64,000 nucleotides of DNA from Albibacillus kandeliae (GTDB taxonomy: Bacteria; Pseudomonadota; Alphaproteobacteria; Rhodobacterales; Rhodobacteraceae), in NCBI RefSeq assembly GCF_003116585.1, contig NZ_QEHM01000003.1:854916-918915 (forward strand), given 5' to 3'. Positions 54,121-62,883 of this stretch are shown here, in pieces; the first letter of the stretch is position 1; each line of letters opens with the position of its first letter. The position numbers were made by a program, and so were the translations under genes. The notes beneath the pieces were generated by a model. The model did no database searches. It was not told the DNA's origin and saw only the letters and a program-made list of their open reading frames with translations.

Positions 54121-54972
54121 ATGATCCCGACCATCCCCCAGCCCCGTGCCGCCCGCATCGCCTATGGCGCCTACGTCGCGTTGTTCTTCGTCTATCTTGC
54201 GCTGCCGCTGACGGTGGTCGGTGTCTTCGCCTTCAACAACGGCCAGTTTCCCTCTCTGCCGTGGGAGGGATTCACCTGGAACTGGTTCTTCGGTGACGAG
54301 CGCCCGATGATCGGGGTGTTCCACGAACGCTCGATCCTGCGCGCGATGGGAACCTCGGTCTTCGTGGCCTTCTGCGTCGCGCTGCTCTCGGTTGCGGTGG
54401 GGCTCTCCAACGCCTTCCTGTTCAACCGCTACCAGTTCCGCGGCAAGAGCCTGCTCTACGTGGTCATGCTGCTGCCCCTCGTGATCCCGGGGATCGTCCT
54501 TGGCATCTCCATCCTCGTCTTCTCCTCCACGGTGGCGAACGCGGCCTGGGATGCGGCCAAGGTCGACATTCAGGCTCTGCGCCCCGGTCTGCCGCTGGTG
54601 ATCCTCGGTCAGTTCTCCTTTATCGCCACCATCGCGACGTTGGTCATCTCGGCGCGCCTGCAGAAGTTCGACCGCTCGCTGGAGGAAGCCGCCCTGAATC
54701 TCGGAGCGGGCAAGCTCACCGCGGTCCGCACCATCACCATTCCCTTCCTCGCCCCGGCGCTGATCGGGGCGATGGTGGTCGCCTTCCTGATGAGCTTCGA
54801 GAACTTCAATACCACGCTCATGCTGGTCGGGTCCGACGCGCCGCTGACCATCGCCATGTTCGACCGGCTCAAGGAGGGGTCGACACCGCTTCTGAACGCG
54901 GTTTCGCTGCTGCTGATGCTGGGGTCGAGCTTGCTTGCTTTGGTAATGATTCTGTTCCAGAGACGCCGCTAG
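54121..54972 (+). CDS. Polyamine-type ABC transporter permease, second (PotC-like), 283 aa
   Basis: Second permease, beginning 4 bases after the first. Six predicted helices; EAA loop EAALNLGAGKLTAVRTITIP; FNNGQFPSLPWEGFTWNWF is the PotC-like periplasmic segment after the first helix, and FMSFENFNTTLMLVG is typical of the last third. It ends the importer operon. Confidence 0.93.
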   Translation: MIPTIPQPRAARIAYGAYVALFFVYLALPLTVVGVFAFNNGQFPSLPWEGFTWNWFFGDERPMIGVFHERSILRAMGTSVFVAFCVALLSVAVGLSNAFLFNRYQFRGKSLLYVVMLLPLVIPGIVLGISILVFSSTVANAAWDAAKVDIQALRPGLPLVILGQFSFIATIATLVISARLQKFDRSLEEAALNLGAGKLTAVRTITIPFLAPALIGAMVVAFLMSFENFNTTLMLVGSDAPLTIAMFDRLKEGSTPLLNAVSLLLMLGSSLLALVMILFQRRR

Positions 54973-55664
54973 CGCTGACCCCCAGTGGCCGCGAGAGGGC
55001 TTCGGACCGCCTACCCAGCCCAATGAGCGCGGGTCCGCCGCTACCCGGCGATTCCCTGCTTACTTTGGGTTAGTTTTGGTTGCAGAGCCGCCACACTAAC
55101 GTTGCCCAACGAACACGCCCATTGTGTTGCTCCGGGATTGGGAGCATGTCGTGTGCGTCGCGCGCTGCCCGCGCCAAATTGGAACCCTTAGCCATGTCTG
55201 ACTTGTTTGTCCTCGCCGCCTTTTCGATCTGCGTTCTCGTGACCTGCCACGCGCTGCTGCGTGGTTGATCGCAAAAAGAACCCGATCGTCAGGACGGTAA
55301 TTTCCTGAAAGACCGATCAGGGCACTCCCACGGGAGGCCCTAACCAGGGCAGGAAAACTCTTCTTTCCTGCATCGTTAATCGGACGGGGGTGGGCCCAAA
55401 ACCCACCCTGCTGGTCCACCACGCGCGCCGCGCCGCCGGGCCGCGCGATTGGGGCTTGCATGCGCCCCGTATCTGACCCACAAGCGCGCCCGCCGGGGCA
55501 CGTCATCGGGCCCCGAAAGCGCGGGGCCGTTGGGCGCGACTCCGCCGAACGGGCTGTGCCTGACCGGGCGAACTGGACCGGGCCGCAGCGAAATACTAGT
55601 CAAGAGCAGATGGTGCGGACGTAGAATCCGTGCCCGGCATCGAGAGCAGGAGAGGCAGTCGAGC
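54973..55664. other. 692-base region before minC; possible small RNA or regulatory region
   Basis: It lacks an ordinary gene. It holds a possible 24-codon ORF (55194-55268), a stem CAGGAAA-n7-TTTCCTG around 55352-55372, and GGGTGGG-n7-CCCACCC (55388-55408). ATACTAG near 55594 could be a -10 for minC. The hairpins are compatible with a small RNA, but nothing matches a family I know. Confidence 0.35.
55194..55268 (+). CDS. Possible 24-aa membrane peptide
   Basis: ATG 55194 to TGA 55268 encodes a single hydrophobic helix (DLFVLAAFSICVLVTCHAL) with a short basic end. Such sizes occur among bacterial small membrane proteins. The upstream GGAA is a weak Shine-Dalgarno and the start might extend to 55080, so this is only tentative. 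Confidence 0.3.
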   Translation: MSDLFVLAAFSICVLVTCHALLRG

Positions 55665-56411
55665 GTGCCTTCGAACGACACGAAAGACCGTGGCGCCAGA
55701 GCCGCCGCGGATATCCGGCCCTTTCAGATCAGGGGCCGCTTCTTCACGGCTGTTTCTTTGCGGCCGGAGAGCGAACAGCAGGACGAGTCCTTCTTCGAAG
55801 CACTCGATGACCAGCTTCGCCAGACCCCGCAATTCTTCGCCAACGCCCCGCTGATCCTCGATCTGGAGCAGGTTCCGGGCCTGAACGGCACCGAGGTTCT
55901 GCGGCGCATGGTCGAGACGCTGAAACAGCGCAACCTCGCACCCTTCGGCGTCCAGAACGCCAGCGGCGAACAGGTGCGCGCGGCCAGTGACCTCGGGCTG
56001 ATCAACATCACCACCGGGCAGGATGCGCCGCTGAAGGCCGAGCGTCGCCAGAAGGCGATCAAGGCCGTTCGCCAGACCCCGGCCAAGACCAAGACGATCA
56101 CGCTTCCGGTCCGCTCGGGCCAAACCGTGATCGCGGACGAGGGCGACCTTATCGTCATAGGTCCGGTCAGCTCCGGCGCCGAGCTGATCGCGGCGGGCAA
56201 CATCCACGTCTACGGCCCTCTCCGCGGCCGGGCGATGGCAGGGGCACACGGCGACGAGACCGCCCGGGTCTTCTGCACGCGGCTCGAAGCCGAGCTGCTG
56301 GCCATCGCAGGTCTCTACCGCACCAGCGAGTCTCTGGCCCCCGAATACGGTCTGCAGAACGTGCAGGCCTTCCTCAAGAACGAGCGGCTCTGCGTCGAGA
56401 CGCTCGGATAA
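55665..56411 (+). CDS. minC: Septum site-determining protein MinC, 248 aa
   Basis: The division inhibitor that blocks FtsZ polymers away from mid-cell. The N-terminal domain (FQIRGRFFTAVSLRP) contacts FtsZ; the C-terminal beta-helix has the conserved GDLIVIGPVSSGAELIAAGN and HVYGPLRGRAMAGAHGD motifs. The GTG start at 55665 has AGGAGAGG eight bases upstream. It is followed by minD and minE. Confidence 0.93.
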   Translation: MPSNDTKDRGARAAADIRPFQIRGRFFTAVSLRPESEQQDESFFEALDDQLRQTPQFFANAPLILDLEQVPGLNGTEVLRRMVETLKQRNLAPFGVQNASGEQVRAASDLGLINITTGQDAPLKAERRQKAIKAVRQTPAKTKTITLPVRSGQTVIADEGDLIVIGPVSSGAELIAAGNIHVYGPLRGRAMAGAHGDETARVFCTRLEAELLAIAGLYRTSESLAPEYGLQNVQAFLKNERLCVETLG

Positions 56412-56437
56412 CACCGCAATCGAAACAGGAGCGATCC

Positions 56438-57256
56438 GTGAGCAAGATCATCGTCGTAACATCCGGCAAGGGCGGTGTGGGCAAGACCACCACCTCGGCC
56501 GCCATCAGTGCCGGTCTGGCCAAGCGTGGTCACAAGACCGTTGTCATCGACTTTGACGTGGGCCTGCGCAACCTCGACATGATCATGGGCTGCGAGCGCC
56601 GCGTCGTGTTCGACTTCATCAACGTGATCCAGGGCGATGCCAAGCTCAAGCAGGCGCTGATCCGCGACAAGCGGCTCGACAACCTTGCCGTGCTGCCGAC
56701 CTCGCAAACCCGCGACAAGGACGCGCTGACCCAGGAAGGCGTCGAGGCCGTCCTGAACGAGCTCAAGGAAGAGTTCGACTACATCATCTGCGACAGCCCC
56801 GCCGGCATCGAACGCGGCGCGCTGATGGCGATGTACTACGCGGACGAGGCCATCGTGGTCACCAACCCCGAGGTCTCCTCGGTGCGTGACAGCGACCGCG
56901 TGCTCGGCCTGCTGCAGTCCAAGACCCATCGCGCCGAAGAAGAAGGTGCCGAGCCGATCAAGGCGCAGGTGCTGATCACCCGCCACGACCAGGCTCGCAT
57001 CGACAAGGGCGAGATGATGACCGTCGAGGACGTGCTGGAAATTCTCGCCGTTCCGCTGCTCGGCATCATCCCCGAGAGCCCGGCTGTCCTGCGTGCGTCG
57101 AACATGGGCGTTCCGGTCGTGCTCGACGATCCGTCGGCGGCGGCCTCCGCCTATGAAGACGCGGTGGCGCGGCTGGTCGGCGAACAGGTCGAAATGAAGA
57201 TCGGCGGCGAACGTCGTCCCGGCCTGATCTCGCGCCTCTTCGGTCGGACGGCTTGA
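56438..57256 (+). CDS. minD: Septum site-determining ATPase MinD, 272 aa
   Basis: A membrane-cycling ATPase that positions MinC. Deviant Walker A SGKGGVGKTT with Lys11 and Lys16, switch I VIDFDVGLRNLDMIMGCE, Walker B DYIICDSPAGIE, and a C-terminal amphipathic membrane-targeting helix (PGLISRLFGR). GTG start with AGGAG upstream. minE begins two bases after its stop. Confidence 0.97.
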   Translation: MSKIIVVTSGKGGVGKTTTSAAISAGLAKRGHKTVVIDFDVGLRNLDMIMGCERRVVFDFINVIQGDAKLKQALIRDKRLDNLAVLPTSQTRDKDALTQEGVEAVLNELKEEFDYIICDSPAGIERGALMAMYYADEAIVVTNPEVSSVRDSDRVLGLLQSKTHRAEEEGAEPIKAQVLITRHDQARIDKGEMMTVEDVLEILAVPLLGIIPESPAVLRASNMGVPVVLDDPSAAASAYEDAVARLVGEQVEMKIGGERRPGLISRLFGRTA

Positions 57257-57258
57257 AA

Positions 57259-57516
57259 ATGTTTGGTTTCTCCCTCAAGCCCCGCAAGCCGAACGCGGCG
57301 CAGACGGCCAAGGACCGCCTGCAGATCCTGCTGGCCCACGAGCGCAGCGGGGCGAGCCCCGACTGCCTGCCAGAGCTGCAGCGCGACATTCTCGAAGCGA
57401 TCCGCAAGCACATGAAGATCGACCGCGACGCCATCGACATCAAGATGGAGCGCGGCGAGGGCCTCTCGAGCCTGGAGATCAACATCGAGTTCCCGGCGGA
57501 CCAGCGCAAAGCCTGA
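57259..57516 (+). CDS. minE: Cell division topological specificity factor MinE, 85 aa
   Basis: It stimulates MinD ATPase and restricts the inhibitor to the poles. The N-terminal anti-MinCD helix contains AKDRLQILLAHERSG and the C-terminal topological domain RKHMKIDRDAIDIKMERG. The ATG at 57259 fits the family start MFGFSLKP; an upstream TTG overlapping the minD stop is less likely. Confidence 0.95.
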   Translation: MFGFSLKPRKPNAAQTAKDRLQILLAHERSGASPDCLPELQRDILEAIRKHMKIDRDAIDIKMERGEGLSSLEINIEFPADQRKA

Positions 57517-57520
57517 TCCC

Positions 57521-57545
57521 TTCGCCCCGCGTCACGCGGGGCGAA
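57521..57545 (+). terminator. Terminator of the minCDE operon
   Basis: TTCGCCCCGCG (57521-57531) pairs perfectly with CGCGGGGCGAA (57535-57545) over a 3-base loop; TTT follows. Confidence 0.8.
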
Positions 57546-57659
57546 TTTCGCGGCGTCATTTTCCGCGCCATCGTTGCCTTTGCCCGGCGATCTGTGGTCT
57601 ACGCCTGACGTGTCGCGGCGCCCTTGCCGGCCTGTCGCGGCGACGACAAGGAACCGCGC

Positions 57660-58199
57660 ATGTCCGACAGCAGACAACCCAGCACGCCCGAGGGCACCGG
57701 CCACCCGCGCCACGACCTCGTTTCGGCGACCGAGTTCCGCGATGGCATGGCGCATCTTGCAGCGGCCGTGAACATCGTGACGACCGGCACGCTGGACGAT
57801 CCGGTGGGGTTCACCGCGACCTCCGTCTGCTCGGTCTCCGACGCGCCGCCGACCCTGCTGGTCTGCGCCAACCGCGAGCGGTCCCTGGCGCAGGCGTTTC
57901 TCGACAACGGCCACCTCTGCGTGAACACGCTCGGTGCGCAGCACCGCGATCTTGCCCTGCTGTTCGGGGGTGGCACGCCGATGGCCGAAAGGTTCGCTCA
58001 GGCCCGGTGGGAACTCTCCGCCGACAATGTGCCCTACCTGCCCGACGCGGCGGCGACCTTCCACTGCCGGATCAGCCAGAGCCAGATCATCGGCACCCAC
58101 GCGGTGCTGTTCTGCGAGGTGCGGCAGGTGACCCGCACGCCCGGCACCGATGCGCTGGCCTATTTCCGCCGCGCCTTCCACGAACTGCCGGACCGGTAA
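57660..58199 (+). CDS. Flavin reductase-like domain protein, 179 aa
   Basis: A split-barrel FMN-binding reductase that supplies reduced flavin to a partner monooxygenase. Family motifs are FRDGMAHLAAAVNIVTTG, GFTATSVCSVSDAPPTLLVC, FLDNGHLCVNTLGAQH and a late H in TRTPGTDALAYFRRAFHE. The start at 57660 has AAGGA upstream. No two-component monooxygenase gene is adjacent, so the partner is unknown. Confidence 0.88.
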   Translation: MSDSRQPSTPEGTGHPRHDLVSATEFRDGMAHLAAAVNIVTTGTLDDPVGFTATSVCSVSDAPPTLLVCANRERSLAQAFLDNGHLCVNTLGAQHRDLALLFGGGTPMAERFAQARWELSADNVPYLPDAAATFHCRISQSQIIGTHAVLFCEVRQVTRTPGTDALAYFRRAFHELPDR

Positions 58200-58205
58200 A
58201 CCGCG

Positions 58206-58667
58206 TCAGAATGGCAGAACCTCAGGCTGCGGTTCTTCCTTCAGGACCACCATGGTCGAAGTCTCGGTGACCGCAGGGATCGACTGCAGCACATCCCGCA
58301 CGAAATCGCCCAGTTCCTCGAGGTCGCCGACCCAGACCCGCAGCATGTAGTCGACGTTGCCGGCCACGAGGAAACACTCGGTGATCTCGGGCCGCGCCGC
58401 GACTGCCGAAAGGAAATCGCGCGTGCCCTCGGGTCCGTGCCCCGACAGCCGCACCATGATGAAGACGCTGATATTGAGCCCGAGCCGCGCATTGTCGAGC
58501 GTTGCGGCATAGCCCCTGATCACGCCGTCGTCCTCGAGGCGTTTCACCCTGCGCCCGCAGGGGGTCGGCGAGAGGCCGACCCGGTCCGCGAGGTCGAGGA
58601 TTGATATCCGCCCATTGCGGCGGAGTTCGCGCAGGATGTGCCGGTCGATCTCGTCAAGGGCTGCCAT
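58206..58667 (-). CDS. Lrp/AsnC family transcriptional regulator, 153 aa
   Basis: N-terminal winged helix (LDEIDRHILRELRRNGRISI, LADRVGLSPTPCGRRVKRLE) and a C-terminal RAM ligand-binding domain (ECFLVAGNVDYMLRVWVGD). Such regulators respond to amino acids. It is divergent from the PLP aminotransferase gene (about 145 bases between starts), which is therefore its probable target along with itself. Confidence 0.93.
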   Translation of the reverse strand: MAALDEIDRHILRELRRNGRISILDLADRVGLSPTPCGRRVKRLEDDGVIRGYAATLDNARLGLNISVFIMVRLSGHGPEGTRDFLSAVAARPEITECFLVAGNVDYMLRVWVGDLEELGDFVRDVLQSIPAVTETSTMVVLKEEPQPEVLPF

Positions 58668-58812
58668 GATTCACCACGATTTCCGCCAATGGTAGAGATA
58701 ATTCGCGCCACCTGCTAAAACCGCAACGCAAAATGCAGTCTTTCGCCGCGCATTCTGCGTTATCATGACCTCATAACAACGAGACGAGCGACACTGCTTG
58801 CCGGAGGTACCG

Positions 58813-60006
58813 ATGACGCGACCCGCCTTTGCCCGCTGGCTTTCGCAGACCAACGAGGTAACCAAGACATTTCTCGCTGCCGGTCAGGTCCCGGACCTGA
58901 TCAACTTGGCGGGCGGGTTGCCCGAACCCTCGGTCTGGCCGGTGGACGAACTGGCCGAGATCGCGGCCTCGGCGGTGCGCGACCATCCGGGGCAGTCGCT
59001 GGCCTATCCCCCGATCGGAGGTCTTCCCGCGCTGCGGAGCCTCATCGCCCGCAAGTATTCCTCGGACGCCCTGCCGCTCACCCGCGACAACGTCCTGATC
59101 ACCTCCGGTGGCATGCAGGCGCTGGACCTGATCGGCCGCGTGCTGCTGGAGCAAGGGAGCCCCGTCGCGGCGCAGAGCCCGGCCTATCTTGGCGCGCTCG
59201 ATGCGTGGCGGCCTAGCCTGCCGACCTATCTCCCGATGGATCTGGAGGGCGGCGATTTCGATCCGCTGCCCGCGATCTCCGGGGCACAGTTCGCCTATAC
59301 CGTTCCGAATTTCTCTAACCCAACCGGGCACATCGTGGACACCGCGATGCGGCGCAGGCTGGTGGAGGCCGCCGAACAGACCGGGACCTGGCTGGTGGAA
59401 GACGATCCCTACGGCGCGCTCTATTATGACTGCGATCCGCTGCCGAGCATGATGTCGATGGCGGGGAGCGGCAACGCCTATGACGGGCCGGTGATCTACC
59501 TCGGGTCGCTGTCCAAGGAGGTGGTGCCGGGGCTGCGCATCGGCTGGGCCATTGCCGCCCCCGAGATGATCGACGCGCTGACCGTGGCCAAACAGGGGAC
59601 GGACATGTGCACCAGTGGCCTGTCCCAGCGGATTGCCTACGAGACCTTTCATTCGGGCCTCGCCGACCGCATCCTGCCCAACATCCTTGCGACGTACCGC
59701 GCCCGCCGCGATGCGCTTTGTGCCGCGATGACGGCAGAGCTGTCGGACCTGTTCACATGGGAGGTTCCCGCCGGGGGCATGTTCGTCTGGGCCCGTGCGC
59801 GCGATCCCCGCATCGACACCGACGACCTGTTGCAGGCCGGGATCGAACGCGGGGTCTGCGTGTCTCCCAGCAGCGTCTTCGACCCGCTGGGACAGGATCA
59901 TGGCGCGATCCGGATCAACTTTACCCTGAACCCGCCCGAGCGCTTGGCCGAGGGCGTCAGGCGCCTGCGGGCCACCGTAACCGACCTGCTGGCAAAAGCC
60001 GCCTGA
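58813..60006 (+). CDS. PLP-dependent aminotransferase, class I/II (2-aminoadipate-type), 397 aa
   Basis: Fold-type I aminotransferase with the layout of LysN/KatII-like enzymes: LINLAGGLPEPSVWP, LITSGGMQALDLIGR, VPNFSNPTGH, LVEDDPYGALYYD and the PLP Lys235 in LGSLSKEVVPGLRIGW. A strong GGAGGT lies upstream of the ATG. The preceding region is shared with the divergent Lrp-type gene. The substrate is probably an aromatic or branched amino acid or aminoadipate, but is not determined. Confidence 0.9.
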   Translation: MTRPAFARWLSQTNEVTKTFLAAGQVPDLINLAGGLPEPSVWPVDELAEIAASAVRDHPGQSLAYPPIGGLPALRSLIARKYSSDALPLTRDNVLITSGGMQALDLIGRVLLEQGSPVAAQSPAYLGALDAWRPSLPTYLPMDLEGGDFDPLPAISGAQFAYTVPNFSNPTGHIVDTAMRRRLVEAAEQTGTWLVEDDPYGALYYDCDPLPSMMSMAGSGNAYDGPVIYLGSLSKEVVPGLRIGWAIAAPEMIDALTVAKQGTDMCTSGLSQRIAYETFHSGLADRILPNILATYRARRDALCAAMTAELSDLFTWEVPAGGMFVWARARDPRIDTDDLLQAGIERGVCVSPSSVFDPLGQDHGAIRINFTLNPPERLAEGVRRLRATVTDLLAKAA

Positions 60007-60010
60007 GCGG

Positions 60011-60730
60011 TCAGATACCCTGCTGGACGCGCGCCTTGCGGGTACTCGAGAACTTCATTCCGGGCGCGGCCAGCTTTTCGCCCGGGCCGATCCAGGCATA
60101 GGCAAGCAGGCATGGGTCCCATTCGCCCGTGGTGATCCTGTGTTCGTCGCCGGGGCTGTTCAGGATCAGCGAGCCGGGGGCATAGACGGCCCCGTCATTC
60201 TCGGACCAGGCGCCCGACACCGAGATGTAGCTCTCCTCGATGTCCTGATGGCTGTGTTGCGGGTAGGTAGTGTTCGGCGCGAAGAGGACGAAGCCAAGGA
60301 TCAGCTTGTCGGATCGCACCGGTCCCTGCGGTCCCATGACCTCGCAATAGGCGTACTTCTTGGCCAGGGACTTGGGCACCTTCTGATAGCCATACTCCCA
60401 AGTCAGCCGGTCAGACACCCGCTCCAGCGCCCGGCTGAGCCCCTCCATTGTCGTCCGCGCGCCAAGGTCGAAGGCGCGCGGAAGGTGTGCGGTCACCGGT
60501 TTGATCTCCGGCTCCCGCAGCACGATCTCGGGGTTGGACGCGACCACCAGCGCGAGCGCGTCGCGCACCCGTTTGCGATGGGCTCGGATCGCCTTGCTGC
60601 CCCCGGCCGAGCCATACCGGTACAGCGTCTCGAACTCGCGCAGCAGGTAGACCCAGTTGGGACTGTCGAACAGGCGCTCCGGTTCGGGAACGAGGTCGAC
60701 GGCTGCGCCGAGGCTGTAGGGTTCGCTCAT
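60011..60730 (-). CDS. dddL: Dimethylsulfoniopropionate (DMSP) lyase DddL, 239 aa
   Basis: It cleaves DMSP to dimethylsulfide and acrylate. The N-terminal block NWVYLLREFETLYRYGSAGG is characteristic of DddL; the cupin core has TTYPQHSHQDIEESYISVSG with His159, His161 and Glu165/166, Tyr168, and a later DEHRITTG with His197, the predicted metal-binding set. Length matches known roseobacter enzymes. AAAGGA precedes the ATG. It lies immediately after acuI on the same strand, exactly as in Rhodobacter sphaeroides. Confidence 0.94.
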   Translation of the reverse strand: MSEPYSLGAAVDLVPEPERLFDSPNWVYLLREFETLYRYGSAGGSKAIRAHRKRVRDALALVVASNPEIVLREPEIKPVTAHLPRAFDLGARTTMEGLSRALERVSDRLTWEYGYQKVPKSLAKKYAYCEVMGPQGPVRSDKLILGFVLFAPNTTYPQHSHQDIEESYISVSGAWSENDGAVYAPGSLILNSPGDEHRITTGEWDPCLLAYAWIGPGEKLAAPGMKFSSTRKARVQQGI

Positions 60731-60750
60731 CGCGGGGGTCCTTTGTCAGA

Positions 60751-61743
60751 TCAGGCGAGGTCCGGCGCGACCGGGACGACGATACGCCCACGAATCTTGC
60801 CTTCGAGGAAGAGGGGCGCGGTTTCGATCACCTTGTCCATGGGCACCTCGGTGATCATGCTGTCGAGCTTGTCGAGGTCGAGTTCCTCGGCCAGCAGCCG
60901 CCACGCCTCCATGCGCTCCTCCCTCGGGCACATCACGCTGTCGACGCCAACAAGGGTGACACCGCGCAGGATGAAAGGGGCCACGCTGGCGGGCAGGTCC
61001 ATGCCGGCGGCCAGGCCACAGGCCGCGACCGCGCCCCGGTATTTGATCGCGGCAAGCACGTTGGCCAGCACCGTGCTGCCTGCCACGTCAACCGCCCCGG
61101 CCCAGCGTTCCTTGCCCAGCGGCCGGCCCGGTGCCGAGAGTTCCGCTCGGTCGACGATGGACGAGGCGCCCAGCCCGGTCAGGTAATCGGTTTCGCTGGT
61201 GCGCCCGGTGACGGCCGCCACCTGGTAGCCCCGCTTGGCGAGGAGGGCGACCGCGACACTGCCGACGCCACCAGCCGCACCGGTGACCACGATCTCGCCC
61301 TTCTCGGGGGTGACGCCCTGACGGTCCAGCGCCATCACGCAGAGCATCGCGGTATAGCCCGCCGTACCGATCGCCATCGCCTGCTTGAGCGAGATGCCAT
61401 CGGGCAGGGGGACGAGCCAGTCGCCCTTGACGCGGGCCTGACCTGCGAGGCCGCCCCAGTGCTTCTCGCCAACGCCCCAGCCGTTCAGGACGACCCGGTC
61501 ACCGGCCTTGAAGTCGGGATGCGCGCTCTCGGCGACGATCCCGGAAAAGTCGATGCCCGGAACCATCGGAAAGCTGCGCACCACGGGCGAGGCCCCGGTG
61601 ATCGCCAGCGCATCCTTGTAGTTCAGGGTCGAGTAGGCGACATCGACCAGCACATCGCCTTCGGGCAGTGCATCGGGCGAAACCTGGGTGAGTGTGACGG
61701 ACTGCCCTTCTTCGGACTTGTCGATCTGGATTGCGTCGAACAT
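60751..61743 (-). CDS. acuI: Acryloyl-CoA reductase (NADPH), 330 aa
   Basis: It reduces toxic acryloyl-CoA to propionyl-CoA and so detoxifies the acrylate released by DddL. A zinc-free medium-chain reductase (YhdH group): [23 protein letters not shown], the cofactor loop [20 protein letters not shown] and [19 protein letters not shown]. Start at 61743 with GGAGG upstream, 11 bases after the acuR stop; the whole operon is one transcript by spacing. Confidence 0.95.
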   Translation of the reverse strand: MFDAIQIDKSEEGQSVTLTQVSPDALPEGDVLVDVAYSTLNYKDALAITGASPVVRSFPMVPGIDFSGIVAESAHPDFKAGDRVVLNGWGVGEKHWGGLAGQARVKGDWLVPLPDGISLKQAMAIGTAGYTAMLCVMALDRQGVTPEKGEIVVTGAAGGVGSVAVALLAKRGYQVAAVTGRTSETDYLTGLGASSIVDRAELSAPGRPLGKERWAGAVDVAGSTVLANVLAAIKYRGAVAACGLAAGMDLPASVAPFILRGVTLVGVDSVMCPREERMEAWRLLAEELDLDKLDSMITEVPMDKVIETAPLFLEGKIRGRIVVPVAPDLA

Positions 61744-61754
61744 GGAACCTCCTC

Positions 61755-62390
61755 CTATCCTTCGATCAGTGTAATGAAACCGTCCGCGAACCGGCGCAGC
61801 GCCTCGGGCGAACGGTCGAGCTTGGCCCGCAGAACCGCCCCCTCCCATCCGATCCAGAAGAACGCGGCCAGCGCGGCGGGGTCGTGGTGCGGGGCGATCT
61901 CGCCCGTCTCGCGCGCCTGCCCGAGGCAGGTGGCGGTGCGCCTCTGCCAGTCTTCGAGCACACCCGACAGCCGGGCGCGGAACGGTTCGGGCAGCGCGCC
62001 CATTTCCTGCCCAAGGTTACCGACAAGGCAGCCGCGCGCGAATTGGTGTCGCGCCATGCCGGCTTCGGCATCGCGCATGAATTCCTTGAGCCGCATCACC
62101 GGGGCAAGCGTCTCGTTCAGGAACCAGTGGTCAAGCTTGGCGGAAAAATAGTCGTGGTAGGCATCGACCAGTTGCAGGCCGAAGTCCTCTTTGGAGCGGA
62201 AGTAGTGATAGAAACCGCCCTTGGGCACATCGGCATCCCGCAACACCTGGTCGATGCCGACAGCCGAGTAGCCCTTTTCCGTCAAGTGAATCAGCCCGGT
62301 CCGGATCAGCCTGCGGCGCGCTTCTGCCTCGGCAGGTGCCTTGCGCGGGCGGCCTCTCGGGCGGGAATCCGGGGTGGGTTGCGAGCTCAT
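61755..62390 (-). CDS. acuR: TetR-family regulator AcuR, 211 aa
   Basis: This is the repressor of the DMSP operon, released by acrylate in Rhodobacter sphaeroides. The helix-turn-helix ([39 protein letters not shown]) and the ligand half ([37 protein letters not shown]) match the known AcuR. A 24-bp palindrome lies 7 bases upstream of the ATG. There is no Shine-Dalgarno; TAATAA ends 7 bases before the ATG, so a leaderless message is likely. Confidence 0.94.
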   Translation of the reverse strand: MSSQPTPDSRPRGRPRKAPAEAEARRRLIRTGLIHLTEKGYSAVGIDQVLRDADVPKGGFYHYFRSKEDFGLQLVDAYHDYFSAKLDHWFLNETLAPVMRLKEFMRDAEAGMARHQFARGCLVGNLGQEMGALPEPFRARLSGVLEDWQRRTATCLGQARETGEIAPHHDPAALAAFFWIGWEGAVLRAKLDRSPEALRRFADGFITLIEG

Positions 62391-62396
62391 GGAGAA

Positions 62397-62420
62397 TTAT
62401 TAGACAGGTCCGTCTAATAA
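62397..62420 (-). promoter_or_regulatory. Probable AcuR operator overlapping the acuR promoter
   Basis: Perfect 9-bp arms TTATTAGAC (62397-62405) and GTCTAATAA (62412-62420) surround a 6-base centre (AGGTCC). The right-hand edge, read on the minus strand, contains TAATAA that would serve as a -10 element, so bound AcuR would block RNA polymerase directly. Confidence 0.8.
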
Positions 62421-62454
62421 ATGAAAGCGAAATCTTGAGCCATCGTCGCAGGTT

Positions 62455-62850
62455 TCAGATGAGGTTCGAGATCTCGATGAGATTACCATCGGGATCGCGC
62501 AGGTAGAGCGACAGGATCGGCCCGGTGGCGCCGGTCCGGCGCACCGGGCCTTCCTCGACTGCGATACCATGCCCGGCGAAGTGAGCCTGCCAGTCGGGCA
62601 GCGGTGTGGCCGACAGGAAGCAGAGGTCGGCGGTTCCGGGACCGGGGCGCGCGGCCTTTGGCTCATACTCTTTCCCGGCTAGGTGCAGGTTGATCTTCTG
62701 ACGACCGAACCCCAGCGCGTTGCGGGTGCTGCCATCGGCCGGATGGAACACCTCGTGCGCCATGCCAAGGACCCCGGTGTAGAAGGCAATGCTTGCCTCC
62801 ATGTCGGAAACGGTCAGCACCAGGTGGTCCAGGGCGGTGATCTCGGGCAT
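62455..62850 (-). CDS. VOC family protein, 131 aa
   Basis: A glyoxalase-fold small protein: ITALDHLVLTVSDMEASIAF, INLHLAGKEY, and the C-terminal LYLRDPDGNLIEISNLI, with Glu and His positioned as metal ligands. It resembles YwbC-like dioxygenase/lyase-fold proteins of unknown substrate. It lies upstream of acuR on the same strand, with 64 bases between; whether it belongs to the DMSP unit is unclear because the AcuR operator sits between them. Confidence 0.88.
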   Translation of the reverse strand: MPEITALDHLVLTVSDMEASIAFYTGVLGMAHEVFHPADGSTRNALGFGRQKINLHLAGKEYEPKAARPGPGTADLCFLSATPLPDWQAHFAGHGIAVEEGPVRRTGATGPILSLYLRDPDGNLIEISNLI

Positions 62851-62883
62851 TGTGTCCTCGGAATTCGGGCAGGAGATCGGGCG

